Shown: positions 37,630 through 49,494, counted from the stretch's first letter. The stretch: DNA of 64,000 nucleotides from Pholis gunnellus (GCA_910591455.2 OU342806.1:24520922-24584921); one strand, 5' to 3'. The notes: generated by a model from the letters alone, not told the origin. Numbers and translations are program-made.

Positions 37630-38589
37630 GGGCTGTTTTGTCAAGGCAACTAAAAAAAAAAAAACCCACGCTTAATTAATTTGGTCAGCTGCCTTGGATA
37701 AACTACATTGATGACATCAATTAGATTCTAATGAAAACAGATAAAAGCCGTGGAAAGCAAATGGAATTTCTGAACAGGACTCATCAAAGTCTTAGCGTTG
37801 GAACAAATTCCCATTACGTCTCATAAAAGCCTTTAATTTGCAAAGCTCATGTCTGGTTTGGTACTTAGAAGTACATGGTCAAATGATTCAGTCGTGAGTC
37901 CTGCGCCAAAGAGGAGCCAAATCACAATTTAATTTGGCACGTAACTCCTTATCCGGTCCTAAACATGTGGTTGGATGCAATCCTTGGATTAGCGTGGACT
38001 TTAGAACTACACATTTGGCTCGTTTCCACCTGCTCTGGCAGAACAAACACCTAGTCCAACCCGTCTGTAACACAGCATGTACATTTCCAATCTGCGGGAC
38101 AAGAAACACACGCTCGCCCCAGATTAGTACTTCTTAGTCAACCAAAATGCTGCAATTATGTGTGTCAGTCCGTTGACATGGGATGACGAGGCTCCGTTTC
38201 TCCGTCTCTTTTGCCACCTGTCTCTCTTTTGGCATAACTGCAGAGCCTCTTTCGAATGTCTTGGATTTTATAGTTCAAGAGAAATTATGATGAATAATCC
38301 TAATTTCTCAGAATATTGTACAGATGGATTCAAGAAATGGTGCATCTTTCAGACAACTCGAGGATAAATACGGACGTCTTTATTTACTGAGTTTTAAATC
38401 TCTATCTCGGAGTCCCTTAAATTCTCAGGTCATAATAATCAATCCGATCATGAGTGTTTCTATTATGCACAGAGAGCGATACTGACGTGAGCCTTTTAAA
38501 AGTTGTTTGCTTGTCTTGCAGACAGACCTGACAAAGCATGAATTGAGACTTTTGACAAATCTGCTTTATCATGTAGTTATCTGGGCATC

Positions 38590-38915
38590 CCTTTGATCCA
38601 TTTATTGCAGTTAAATTACTGCAAAATCTGTTTATTTTGGTTCGCCTCAAGAAGCGCCCGGAAGCGGAAGGCATCCATGCCATTAGGAGCTGAGCAGGTT
38701 GTGTACAGTGGAGCTTTTTATCTGAAAGCAGTCGCTGATGAGAGCGGTGAGAGCGAAACAAAAAGAGCAAAGTTGTGAACCGTGAAAACCAAAACAAAGA
38801 GCTGAAAGAGGCTACAAGAGGAACTGCAGGTTCATCACTATGAGCGAACACCGTCATATTACGCAGCCATTTCATCAATTATTAATACAAGAAAATGTTG
38901 AATACAGCAGCTTTA
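38590..38915. other. possible dispersed repeat (AGAGCTGAAAGAGGCTACAA)
   Basis: Phrases such as AAAGAGCTGAAAGAGGCTAC and AATACAGCAGCTTTAA remind me of a repeat common in perciform introns and intergenic DNA. Edges and class are not visible, so it is listed only as a possibility. Confidence 0.3.
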
Positions 38916-39481
38916 ATCTGATGCATTACGTTGTGAAATCCAAGCATTTGTGACTGTGGCCGACATCCTACAAGCACATCTGTAAAAGACACTTGAACTT
39001 TACCCACTCACAGCCGTGTTCTTTATTTGTTGTAGCTTCCACAAATACAAAAAGCTGCTCAGTGTATCACACAGTTCCACATGACATTACACACACATTT
39101 CAGCTTCATGTGCCCGGGTCTTTGAATGGCTGGACGCACACAGGGAAGTGTGCCGCACATGCAGGAGCTCAAGCAGATCCATTCACAGATGTGTGCACAA
39201 TAAGCTCCGTTTATCTCACTGTGTAATATAGTGTTGGCCATGCAGAGCATCATGTGAGCTGTTCACATCAAAGTTCATACGACTCATTATCCACAGATTT
39301 GTACACTTTTTTTGAAAACTTTTTTGTGTGTTTTCTGCACCCGCCACACTGGTTATTGAGAATATAAATAAGTTAATTGTGTGTTAATTCAGTGGCGCAA
39401 CGTCTGCTCTTTTAGAATTGTGACGGTTTGAAATGTAGGAAAAAAGGGGAAGTATTTAATACGCTGTTTTTGTTCCTCTTG

Positions 39482-39509
39482 GTGTGTGTGTGTGTGTGTG
39501 TGTGTGTGT
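39482..39509 (+). repeat. (TG)n microsatellite next to the lpp exon-2 acceptor
   Basis: About 14 TG units end 31 bases before the exon, and further TGTG words continue to the CATCCCAG acceptor. The usual polypyrimidine tract is thus largely replaced by TG repeats. TG repeats near acceptors are known TDP-43 targets in vertebrates (CFTR is the classic case); an effect here is inference. Confidence 0.9.
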
Positions 39510-39540
39510 CCGTGTGTCTCTGCGTGTGTGTCCATCCCAG

Positions 39541-39644
39541 CGGACTACCCTCCTCCTCCGCCACCTGCCGAAGAGTCAACCGGTTTCTCACCACCCCCTG
39601 GTTCCTTCCCGTCTCCTCCACCGATGAACTCCTGTGATTATCAG
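39541..39644 (+). CDS. lpp: lpp second coding exon, proline-rich (residues 64-98)
   Basis: The exon completes split codon 64 (G|CG, Ala) and encodes a short proline-rich segment starting DYPPPPPPAEES and ending MNSCDYQ. In LPP and zyxin, proline clusters with an aromatic or leucine residue in front bind EVH1 domains of Ena/VASP proteins. Here one aromatic-led run is kept (YPPPPPP at residues 66-72, flanked by D and EE), while the later FSPPP and FPSPPP are interrupted. The acceptor is CATCCCAG at 39533-39540 and the donor is CAG|GTGAGG after 39644. The length of 104 nt takes phase 1 to phase 0, so it joins in frame to the exon at 43123. The exon is framed by a (TG)n run just upstream and a long G-run starting at the donor. 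The assignment rests on phase, position in the gene and composition, since proline-rich sequence itself diverges quickly. Confidence 0.88.
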
Positions 39645-39680
39645 GTGAGGGGGGGAGGGGGGGGGGGTGTGTGTGTGTTA
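39645..39680 (+). repeat. G-run and short (TG)n at the lpp exon-2 donor
   Basis: The intron begins GTGA and goes straight into two G-runs split by one A (to 39667), then TGTGTGTGTGTG. G-runs after donors commonly act as intronic splicing enhancers and could form a quadruplex in RNA. Confidence 0.85.
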
Positions 39681-42160
39681 TTGCATTCAATTTCATCTCG
39701 GTTGTCAGGAACTCTCGAAGACTCGTCACGGAAAGCAAAAAGACGGCCCCCGAGCTCTGCACTCAGTTCAGCAAAAAAAACAACTACTGCCTGTCCATTT
39801 GAGCAGCAGCCAACTGCAGAGACGTCCAGCTCCAGATGCTGCCTGGAGCCAGCCGCCCCGACTGAAGGACCCACACACACACAAGCCGGCTTTCTGCAGT
39901 GCAGGAAGCATAGAAGGCTGACACCTATTGGTGGAGCCTGGTTATAAAACCCACAGGCGTTTGTTCCCTCCCCGGGGGGATATCTGGCCCCTGTGATCTG
40001 ACCGACACTCTCAGCACTTGACCCATGCTGCGAAAACCCTCCAAGTGCTTCACATTCCTGCGTTCAGCCCCCCCTCCCCCCTCAAGCCCCCTCAAGCCCC
40101 CTCTTTTTTTGGATCCGACCATGTTTCTTATCCTAAACGAATGCTTCCTGTGTAGAGACAGAGTGGATTTAAATAAGTTATGCAAATTCAACTGCTCTTC
40201 CCACACAAACTGTATACATACCTGTAGACTGGGGATTAGCGCTGTGTGTCTTCATGCGGTGTTGTGGCTTCAATGTAAAATATGCAATTATTTTAAAAGG
40301 TGCAGCCCAACGAACAGTTACACTTCTGAATTCCCTGCTTTCACTCAACACATTTAGGATCGGCTGAGCAGTTAGAAATGAAACAAGCCATCAACAAAAT
40401 TGTACATATTAGAAATCTGTGCCAAATTTGACTCCAAAAATCCTTTTTCTGCCATTTGAATATTTTATGAAGCCACAGATCATTTTTAGTAAAAAAAAAA
40501 TCTAAATCAATGACATTTATACTAAAGCCCTGCCAGCGTCACTTCTCTAATACCAGATGTGTTACCTGAACTCACATGTGTATACCGAACTGTGGGATCT
40601 GACATACATACTACACATCCTCTCTTCAGTGTAATCACAGTCAGAGCTCTTAAAGTTTAACATTGTGCTGTTCCGGTATTATAACAACAGAATTCAGCTT
40701 CTGGCCCGTGATGCATTTAAAGAGGTCCGTCTGATAGCTGTCTCTTAATAGCAACTATCAGTATTTCATATTCAACCTGCTCACCGCTGTCAGATCCTTT
40801 AGAAGGAAAAGAAATGGGACTTTAGTGCATGTTTTATTGCACTGCATCTCCTAGGAATTCAAACAGCTTTTAAAGTACTGTCCATGTTTACTTGGATTAC
40901 TTCCAGGTACAGTACAGGTGCAGTAAAAGTGCACCTAATGATCTTTCATGTGAATAATTTGTTTCAGGTTTAACAACAGTCAGGTGCTCATATGTTCACT
41001 GACACAGGTCTAACTTGCTGTTCACTCATCATTCCAACACCCGTTTCAATGTAAATGCTGGGCGACAACATCCACACCTGGTGCGCAAATATCTTCAAAG
41101 GTTTACCTTCAGCCGTCCGAGATAGTCAAATCTCGTGAATACCTTCCAAAGTTGCTCTATTTTAGCACAAACTTCTACTTCCATTTGATTTCCCACCACT
41201 CTGCTGTCGCTCAGCACCACAATGATCCGGGGAACCACAAAGAGTGAGTCGTATACTAACACCATGTGTGAAGATATCCATCAGACCGCTGAAGCCTCGC
41301 ATTAGCTTCAGCGGAACTTTGGAATTCATTTTTTGCACAAAACGAGGGAGGATTTTGTCTCATGTCACTCACGTTGGAAGCAGAGAAGAAGAAGCAAAAC
41401 AAAAGTCATGTCTTTAGATGTAAATAATCAATTAAAAAAGTTATTGGATGATGAAATCGAGGCTGTTTTTCTGAAAAGTTTACATTTTTGTGTCCACAGC
41501 CCAGCTGCTATAGTGATGAAGTAGACATGATAATAAGAGATAATCGGGCACTGCAGCTTAGTGTCTTTCCCTTTTTACCACTGCTGTATCTGCCATCTCC
41601 CTCTGAACAGCACCGACGGTAGACGTAAAAAGAAATGAAGTGCTTAATTAGTTTTAAAAGTGCTTTAGTGTTTTTCCATCTCTGACTTTTCTTCTCCTGT
41701 CACATTGGCTGGCCATGCAACTGAATTCCTTAATACGCCACTGGTATCTTAATTACGTGCCCTGTAGCCAGAGCAGAAGTCTTTTTAACTGCAGAGAAAA
41801 AAAGGGGGATAGATATCAATCAAAATGTCTTTGTATCTTCTTCTGCGTGCCCCGGCAGACAAATCTCACACACTGAAGGAATACGTTTAAATGGTATTTC
41901 CTCAGAAGAAAGGAGACAAGAGGTCTGGATTGTGACGAGCTGATGCCGAATCCTTCAGCAGGAAGAGAGGAAGACAGAAGCAGCTAGTTCTCATCGCGGC
42001 TGTTGTCCTCACTATGAAGCCCTGCACGGCCAATTCCAACACATCACAAAGACCGCAATGTTTCCTTTCATCCCCCTCGTTATTCCCTGTTAAATAAGTT
42101 CCTTTTCTTTTCTTCTTCTTTTGTTGATTTGAGACAAGCCATTAGTGTTTTGCTTTGTTT

Positions 42161-42199
<39 letters not shown>

Positions 42200-43122
42200 T
42201 GCTCATGATAGCCTTAGATGTTTTTTAAGCAGCAACAGCTCTGCTCCAAATGGAGGCAAGCCCTGCCTGTAATAGATTGTGACAGGTAATCCAAACACAT
42301 AACATTAGAATAAGAAGCAGTCACTGATCCAGCCAACTCAAAAAGCCCCCGCAGGCAATTGCAAGAAGTCTTCTTGCAGTTGCAGCATAGTTCAGAGGAC
42401 TAAAAATATATCTGTCATTCCGTGGAGAAATTCCCGGGAATTTTTGTAGAAAACCGGGTGTCACTAACGGTCAGATCATTTTAGATACTTAGCTGCAGAT
42501 TTTTGTGCAACATTTTTTTTATTATATTTTGTCTTTTTTTTTTTTGTGTGTGTATGTTGAAGTTGTGTTTGCTCTATGGTGAAACGAAAGAGATGTATGA
42601 ATAAATCAGCGAGGTCTCAGACTGCCGGAGTGATCCTGTTTCTGACGCTTTCAAGCTTCATCTGGTAATAAACCAGTCAAATAAAAAATCAAAGCGATTC
42701 TCATCATCTTTACAGGGCACATGTTTAAAATATGGAATCAAAAAGATATCTGACTTTAATTCTTAAAAAAAAAAAAAAAAATTGACCTTTTTGTTTGAAA
42801 CACTGCTGGATGAGATTGTGATGAATAATGCATGAAGAATGAAATACTGTAAATCCAAGTGTGCTGAAAAGCAGGAGGTGAACAGTGCACTGCTCTATGA
42901 ACAGACAATGCGTTGCATTACTCCCAGAGAGAAGTCTCTGCCATTGATGTGTGGCTCTCCAAAGCATTGTGTCAGGTCAAGATGAAGCATGAACTCTAGA
43001 CTGTAATCCACCAGAGAACCTCTCCGAGTCAGTGGAATTACTCCTCATTGATGATTATCTTGCGATTGCAACTACGCAAAAAGTGACATAGTTGGTCATT
43101 TTGCTCACTTGTTTGCTCACAG
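39681..43122 (+). other. lpp intron between coding exons 2 and 3 (rest of 3478-bp intron)
   Basis: Mostly unique-looking sequence. It is GC-rich and C-run-rich at 40060-40110, AT-rich afterwards, with a 38-C tract at 42162-42199 and an A-run at 42765-42781. No exon, transposon or RNA gene was recognised. A polypyrimidine stretch and TTTGCTCACAG close it. Confidence 0.8.
42162..42199. repeat. poly(C) tract, 38 C
   Basis: The longest homopolymer in the window, preceded by CTTTGTTTA. Its exact length is unlikely to be reliable. Confidence 0.9.
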
Positions 43123-43245
43123 ATGAGAGGACCAGAGAAGACCCTGGAGGAGAGGCGCTCCAGTCTGGATGCAGAGATCGACTCCCTCACCAGCATCCTG
43201 GCCGACCTGGAGAGCAGCTCGCCCTACAAGCCACGCATCGCACAA
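43123..43245 (+). CDS. lpp: lpp third coding exon, leucine-rich NES region (residues 99-139)
   Basis: This 41-codon exon carries the most conserved part of the LPP linker. TLEERRSSLDAEIDSLTSIL (20 residues) is followed by ADLESSSPYKPR and matches mammalian LPP almost residue for residue. The spaced Leu/Ile pattern in LDAEIDSLTSILADL is the segment described in the family as the leucine-rich nuclear export signal that keeps LPP mostly cytoplasmic. The acceptor is TTTGCTCACAG at 43112-43122 and the donor is CAA|GTAGGA after 43245; both borders are in phase 0. The first codon is ATG, but the fit to the upstream phase shows it is an internal Met. No stop separates it from its neighbours once introns are removed. 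Confidence 0.95.
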
Positions 43246-43322
43246 GTAGGACGCCAACACACCGTCACACCCGCTCAGACAAATACACACCAGTCACCGA
43301 CAGTCAGTAGCTATGTACATTA

Positions 43323-44035
43323 ACTCAAGTACTGTATTTGAGTATGATGTTGCTCTTGAGTATTTACATTCTCTGCGTCTGTGGGGGAATATAGTCCTGC
43401 TTACCGCACTACATTCAACGGACGGCTGTAGTTTCGGGCTACTTTTCACACTAAAGGTCCAGTCCACTGATTGTACACGTACAGTTTAATGAACTGGTCA
43501 TGACCAGTACTATTCCATCTGTGAAAACAGTTGTATATAGTGTTCTTTGTGGCTCCGGAGGGAGCTTTTTCAAGTTTTATAAAAAAACGATGTCATAGTG
43601 ACGTCATCAGGGTTACTTAAAATCTTAAAAGGGGGAAGACTGCGTTACAACCGGGCTGGGTAGAGTTTTAAAGATGTAGGTGTTTGCGTGGCAAGCAGGG
43701 TGTAATGAAAGATGCGATTAAGTTGCACTATGGGAAATGTAGGATGCAGGGTTTTGGGGGCGTGGCTCATACTAGAGGCTAAACGTTAGCATACATTGGC
43801 CTCTGTGGCTGTGATTTTGACCATTTGAAAAAGAAAAAACCATCTCTCACAAGCCCTCCAACTTAATTAAAGGGAAACGCTGAATGACCCGAGTACCCCT
43901 TCAATAGTTTACATAAAGAAACAAAAACAACCCTGTCAATTTACATCACACTGTTTAAGATTCAACCAGTTGTACTTTCAAGCAGGGTAACTGGTACTTT
44001 TGAGTAAAGGACCACCGCTACAATTCATAACTGTA
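43323..44035 (+). mobile_element. two nested teleost repeats just after lpp exon 3
   Basis: The outer repeat starts with CTCAAGTACTGTATTTGAGT and ends with ACTGGTACTTTTGAGTAAAG, wording of the abundant fish repeat built from AAGTACT phrases. Between about 43450 and 43800 a different repeat is lodged: AAGGTCCAGTCCACTGATTG, then GTGGCTCCGGAGGGAGCTTT and GGGTTTTGGGGGCGTGGCTC. The nesting suggests the inner one arrived later. Classes are uncertain; no coding is seen. Confidence 0.6.
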
Positions 44036-45459
44036 CAAAAGTACAGACTGGTTGAATCATTTTACCCGATTGAAACTAAATGACTTTATCAAAATAGGTT
44101 CCTGCAGGAAACAGACCCACATGTTGCATCTTTTAAGAAATGTTTTGCACCAATGAAAAAATGTGTCTTGACCTATATCATTAGTTGATATTAAACGGTA
44201 TTAAGAGCAACTTCAAAAAGTCAAAGCCTTGGGCAGTTCACTAAATTGTTTGACACACAATAAATGTAGGACAGGCGGATAAAAAAACCGAACCAATTGT
44301 GTTTGGTGAGGGAAGTGCTCGGAGGGGCTTTTAACGCCATGCAGATCATATCTGAGTGAGATATTCGAGCAATAGTGTAATACCTGAAAGGTTGTTTATC
44401 TGTTAGGCCTACGGACGTGGCTTCCACCACCAGTGCGCTATATTCTAGTCCAAAATATTCTTAAAGGTATTCCAGTTTTTATTCTGTGGGTTATTTACCG
44501 TGTACTTACCATGTCTACATGTTGTCTGTTTTATTTATTTATTAAGGGACGCATATGTGAGGCTGAAAACAGAGTTACGATGATCAATTATTGACAGAGC
44601 TGTTCATTTAGCTCCAGATGAGCGTCTGTGTTCTCCTACAAGATGCACACATTTACATCCACTGACCTATTATAACAGATAGTGACTCTAATGTGGAGGG
44701 AAAACAGAATGGAACTGGTTCAACTGCTTTCATGGCACTTTTGAGCACATCTGGGAATATACTCTTTTATTTTTCAGACTTTTAAAATGCACCTTTTAGA
44801 TCTACCTTTTGTGGAAAATGACACTTGAAACATGGTGTTTTGGAGGGAAGTGTGCAGCGTGACAAAGACAGACAAAAGACTGTCTGTTGCAATTGCTTTT
44901 GTCCTTTTGGTTTAGCGACTCCTGGCTCCCTGGTTAGAGGGAGCAGAATGGGTGTACCACACACAAAGTGAAAATGATTGCACCACGCGGGGGAAACATA
45001 GCGGATTCGGGGGCGACAAAGAAATGAGCCGTGCGGCTGTGAAATGATACACACTGCAGGCAAGTAAGTGAAATATGATCTGGTGATTTCTGAATGGCTT
45101 AGTGTTGTGGGGAAGTCAGTATGTTCACGGACGCTGGTGTTAAATGCCAAACTGTAATAACATGACATTATGTGCTCATAAAATATGGTGAAATGCCGTT
45201 TAGACATTGAGCGGTTTGGTAGTAGAATACAGACATTGTGCTCTTGAGTTAACAGTCTGCTTGGACCAGCTGCCCACAAGCGTCTGTGCACGTTTTGCCG
45301 TCGATGGAGAACTTGGTTAAGTTCAGCTTCCTTTCTCGTCAAAACTATTCATACAGGCTGCGCTGCATATTTGCAACAATTGCAACACTTTTTCAAAATG
45401 TTTTTGAATATCTTCTTACAGTACGGATACTACTCAGGATACAAGAGACTATGGATGTC

Positions 45460-46451
45460 AACGGTAACATCTCAAGAAGTATAAAATACCTTGGCATATA
45501 CACCCCCCCCCCCCATCTCTACAGAATATGTGCGAGGCTAACTATAGTAAAATCATTTGGTGCATTGATGGTGACCTGGAACGATGGTCTGCGCTCCCTC
45601 TGTCTCTGCTCGGTCGTGTTCAAAGTATTCGCATGAATGTTCTGCCCAGACGTGTCTACTTATTTCAGATGCTACCTATAGAAATTCCAAAACCAAATTT
45701 TTGATAACCTGGATAAAAGAATTTCCAAATTTATCTGGCAAAAAAAAGCGTCCTAGAATTAGACTGAAAACCTTACAGCTGTCTAAGCTAAGTGGAGGCC
45801 TTAAACTTGCAAACTTAAAATATTACTTCTGGGCTGCACAAATGAAACCTTTGATAGTGTGGATTCAGAATAGCACATACAATCGCTGAAGAACTTCTGC
45901 CCAGAGCCCTTACAAATCGTGCCTTTTTTAGATGCGCCCATAAAAGAACTGGCAAAGTGGACTAAGATCACTCTTAAAATGTGGAACAAAATACAGACAG
46001 CTTTTGGGCTTGAGAACTTTTCTAACCACACACACAGAGAGTGGGGAAAGTTTGCGAAACGTGCGCCTCTAGAAAGGTTTGAGTATGAGTAAACTATATA
46101 ACGTGTTTCTATCTATGAATCTACATAATTCCCTACAGATAAAGCAGAGATGGGAGGCGGAAATGAACAAGATCATACCACAGAATACCTGGGAGGAAAT
46201 GTACACCTGGAGGGAATTTAAATGGAAAATATTCATTCTTCAGAACACCAGAAATAGTAGCCAAGATGGGCCCAACGCATTCCAACTTGTGTTGGCAGAA
46301 CTGTGGAACACGTGCTGCCAATCACACACACATATTCTGGCGATGCCCGAAGTTAAATGCATACTGGAGAGAAGTCTTTGATGAACAGCACATCCAACAA
46401 GACCTCACAGTAGCACTATTGGGAGCGATACCTGAAGGCCTGGATGGGACA

Positions 46452-46490
<39 letters not shown>

Positions 46491-47005
46491 CTAAACATGC
46501 TACTCACAGCAGCATAGCAGGGTATAACCATCAGACGGTTAACACCGGATCCCCCTGCATACCATATATGGATATAAGGCTCCAAAAGCCTATCTTTGCT
46601 CAACGATGGGGTCCTATCGCAGCATTACTGATACAATGAGGGTTATTACTACAGGTTATAACTGTTACCTGTTAACTCTCTCTATACACACACATTATAC
46701 ACCATCCTCTCTGAAAAGCACATATAGCACCTACGATACGACATTCAGGAGTGGAGAATTATTATTTCTTCATCCCTTGTTTTTATTTATTTATTTATTT
46801 ATGCATGTAATCAATTATCTATTATTATTATTATTTCCCCTCTTTTTCTCTTGGAGTGAGCACCTTTTGATGTTTGTTGTTCCTTCTGTGCGTTGTACAC
46901 TGCACCTAAATATCATGTGTTCCAAGGCTCATACAGCTGAAACATGGACAAAGAAAGTAACTGTCTGTAACTGTTGTTATGTTGTTGAAAACCAAGTCAA
47001 AAGTG
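45460..47005 (+). mobile_element. L1-like LINE fragment, 5'-truncated, broken ORF2 end
   Basis: The + strand carries the C-terminal part of an L1-clade ORF2. SIKYLGIY, then GDLERWSALPLSLLGRVQSI and RMNVLPRRVYLFQMLPIEIP, then ISKFIWQ and KKRPRIRLKTLQLSKLSGGL follow each other but in shifting frames. A Cys/His motif region follows with HTHIFWRCPKLNAYWREVFD. Frameshifts near 45510-45560 and 45690-45760, a (TA)16 run and the absence of endonuclease and most of the reverse transcriptase show that it is dead. The 3' UTR seems to run to about 47005; no clear tail is seen. Confidence 0.85.
46455..46486. repeat. (TA)16 inside the LINE ORF2 remnant
   Basis: The repeat lies between the codons for IPEGLDG and LLNMLLTAA, which are contiguous in type in related LINEs, so it expanded inside the coding remnant after insertion. 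Confidence 0.85.
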
Positions 47006-48985
47006 AGTGAAAAGGAAAAGGTTTGAATAGATTTGTGCAGGCAGAGGACCAGCTACCAGGATCCTATTGATGTATTGGCAGCCTGCCTCAGGTAAAGTGT
47101 TGTATAGCCTGAGCTCCTGCAAGTTGTTTTATTGAGTTTTCTTTTAGCGCAATGCTCTTGATTGAATGTGTGTATTTCTAGGGAATGAATTGTGAAAGGT
47201 ACAAACGGATGTAGTGGATCTGGTCTGTGCTGCCTTAGAAAGGAGTTGTAAAGTGTACCGTCTTGGTTCTGACTAGTCTCATGTAAACACACAGAAACAA
47301 GTGCACACACTGAAAATGCAGAGAAGCCCAACATATTCTCACGGCACAGAAGTACAAACACTTTTATTAGAATGCAGAGCTACCGGCTGCTGAAGCGCAA
47401 TTTTTTTTCCTAAATAAAATATAGTATAAGTGCACACCTTTTGTTGGGTTTAAAAAAAAAACGTGCAGTATATATCGGAGCAGGAGTCTGAAAGCCTTTG
47501 TCAACACGCCTTGAAAAATTGATGTGTACCTGCTGGGCTCTCTGTGCTCGCGAACGGTCGCGCTAACTAATGTATGGCCGCCGTGGCGCTTTCTACCTGT
47601 CAGGGTCAAAGCCGTCCCGCGTTTTTATTTTTATCACCGCGAGCGGTTGCAAGCTTTTTCTTTGAGTTACGGGTGAGGAGCTGCACCACCTGTGTCTCGG
47701 CAGAGTGCACATACATGCCATGACATGTATAAATCATGGAGCGTTATGTATCGGGACGTTTTGTTGACTTAACCCTGTTTCTGCGGTCTTGCGCGGTCGC
47801 CGTGTCTTCTCTCTGGGAGCTCTTTGCACATGGACTTTTCCATTTTGATTGTTTATTTTTCAGCGGCACGAGCATATGCACACATGCGCGCACACACACA
47901 CACACTGTTACTTTCTCCTCAGCTGATGCTGATTCTAGCTGATTAACTCAGGTTGACCTTACCCCTGCCCCCCCCCAGCTGCTCCCGTCAGTCCGTGCTC
48001 GGGCTCTTTCAATGCTTTATTCTACAGCACAGCACTGAACTGTGTTGCGGGCCAGGCTTTTAAGTACCATCCAGCTTCGGCACAACAGCCGCACAGTAAT
48101 CTTCCGCTTGTATAAGCAAAGAGCAACGAGCGGTCTTGATTTACAGCTTTCCTGAGCACAAAGCAATTACAGAGCCAGCTCTCCAAAAATCAATAGGTCC
48201 CTTCCAAGCTCTGGGAGAAGAACCCACCCCCCCCCCAACACCACCAACACCACCCCATCCGATGCTAAATTTGGAGTCAGCGAGGGGACCTTACGTGTGC
48301 CATCCTCCCAGACGAAAACTGCAACGGACGTTGCCGCTCATTCATAAAAATTCCAAGTAGCATTCCTGCAAACGTTCAGCCGGCACTGATGCCTCACAGA
48401 CATCAAAACAATTTAGTTTGCTTTAGTTGGTATTCTCTGTGGCATAACAGTGGGTAATGAAATGTGATCATTATATAATCCCCATTTGTTCTCTCTCCAC
48501 TTTCCATCTTAGATGCCATTTGGTATTTGACACAGTTAACTAAGTTTGCGTTGCAGTTTGTTCGCTTCATCCTGCGACAGAAAAAAAAAATATATATAAA
48601 TATATATATATAACATGAAGCCGGACCTGATTGTGATGAGATGCTCTTTGCTCTGTGAGAGGTCTCTATAATTTCTTTTCATACCACATTTCCATCCCAA
48701 ATGTTTGAATATAATTGCACAAAATTGTCATGAATGTTACTAGACATGTGTAAAAGTTGTCCATTCTCAGGTCTGTGCTGATCTCCGGGCAATTTATTTG
48801 AATGTAAAAGTGACTTTCATTACCAGCTGAGTTTTACTGCGTCAGGGAAACGAGTTGTAGCCTGCGTTTGAAACGTCACACAGTGAGCTATGCAGCTATG
48901 TCTGAGTGAGTCTCATGAACACAGCAGTGGAAGAGTGATAGAGAAGAATCAGATGGACTATTGGAACCGAAATGTTGTGGTAAAA

Positions 48986-49011
48986 GTGTGTGTGTGTGTG
49001 TGTGTGTGTGT
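48986..49011. repeat. (GT)n microsatellite
   Basis: Thirteen GT units. Confidence 0.95.
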
Positions 49012-49494
49012 ACTTGTACTGGACACAGGCCCATCGTCTGGCAGACCGGGCACTATCCTGGTGGGCCGACAACATTTTTTCAAACATTTAAAAAATGTCT
49101 GACCGGCCATAAAAACAGGAAGCTCGGCCCAATGTTTCTGTCTGTATCAGTTCCCCCCCGATGCGCTCTATATGAACGTGTGTATGCATGCTGAGGAGAG
49201 ACTCATTCAATGTCTTGACAAATATTAGCAAAATAATTCATGATTAAACGCTTAAAGAATTGCATTTGATTGCACAGACTGGGCACATCCTCATTAGACG
49301 GGCTACTTCGGGAAACACCCGTGGCAGTATCTTTGACGATTGTGCGGTATGAATTACAAAGTCAGCTGAAAGCCACACAGACGTTTTCATGCTTAATGAA
49401 TGAATGAATGTTGGTTTTCTTTAATGCTTTTTCATGCTGAATGACTCATTTACACAAACTTATCAACACATCTCTGGTAAGGACACAAATTAAA

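Larger units (their letters stand above)
25373..39540 (+). other. lpp intron between coding exons 1 and 2 (14168 bp)
   Basis: A GT at 25373 and an AG at 39539-39540 bound the intron. It holds the 15-bp minisatellite, several dispersed repeats and microsatellites listed separately. Blocks 33440-33680, 34080-34330 and 37660-37860 look unique and carry homeodomain- or POU-like cores, so they are candidate enhancers. No additional exon, microRNA or nested gene was recognised. The 162-codon minus-strand open frame at 31254-31742 has no domain character. Confidence 0.85.

Noticed and set aside
43092..43310. Alternative frame over exon 3 reading DERTREDPGGEALQ
   Set aside because: It is the wrong frame of a conserved exon; it would be read only if exon 2 were skipped.
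44782..45342. 186-codon minus-strand open frame
   Set aside because: No domain, no homology that I recognise, lies inside an lpp intron, and the residue composition looks random.
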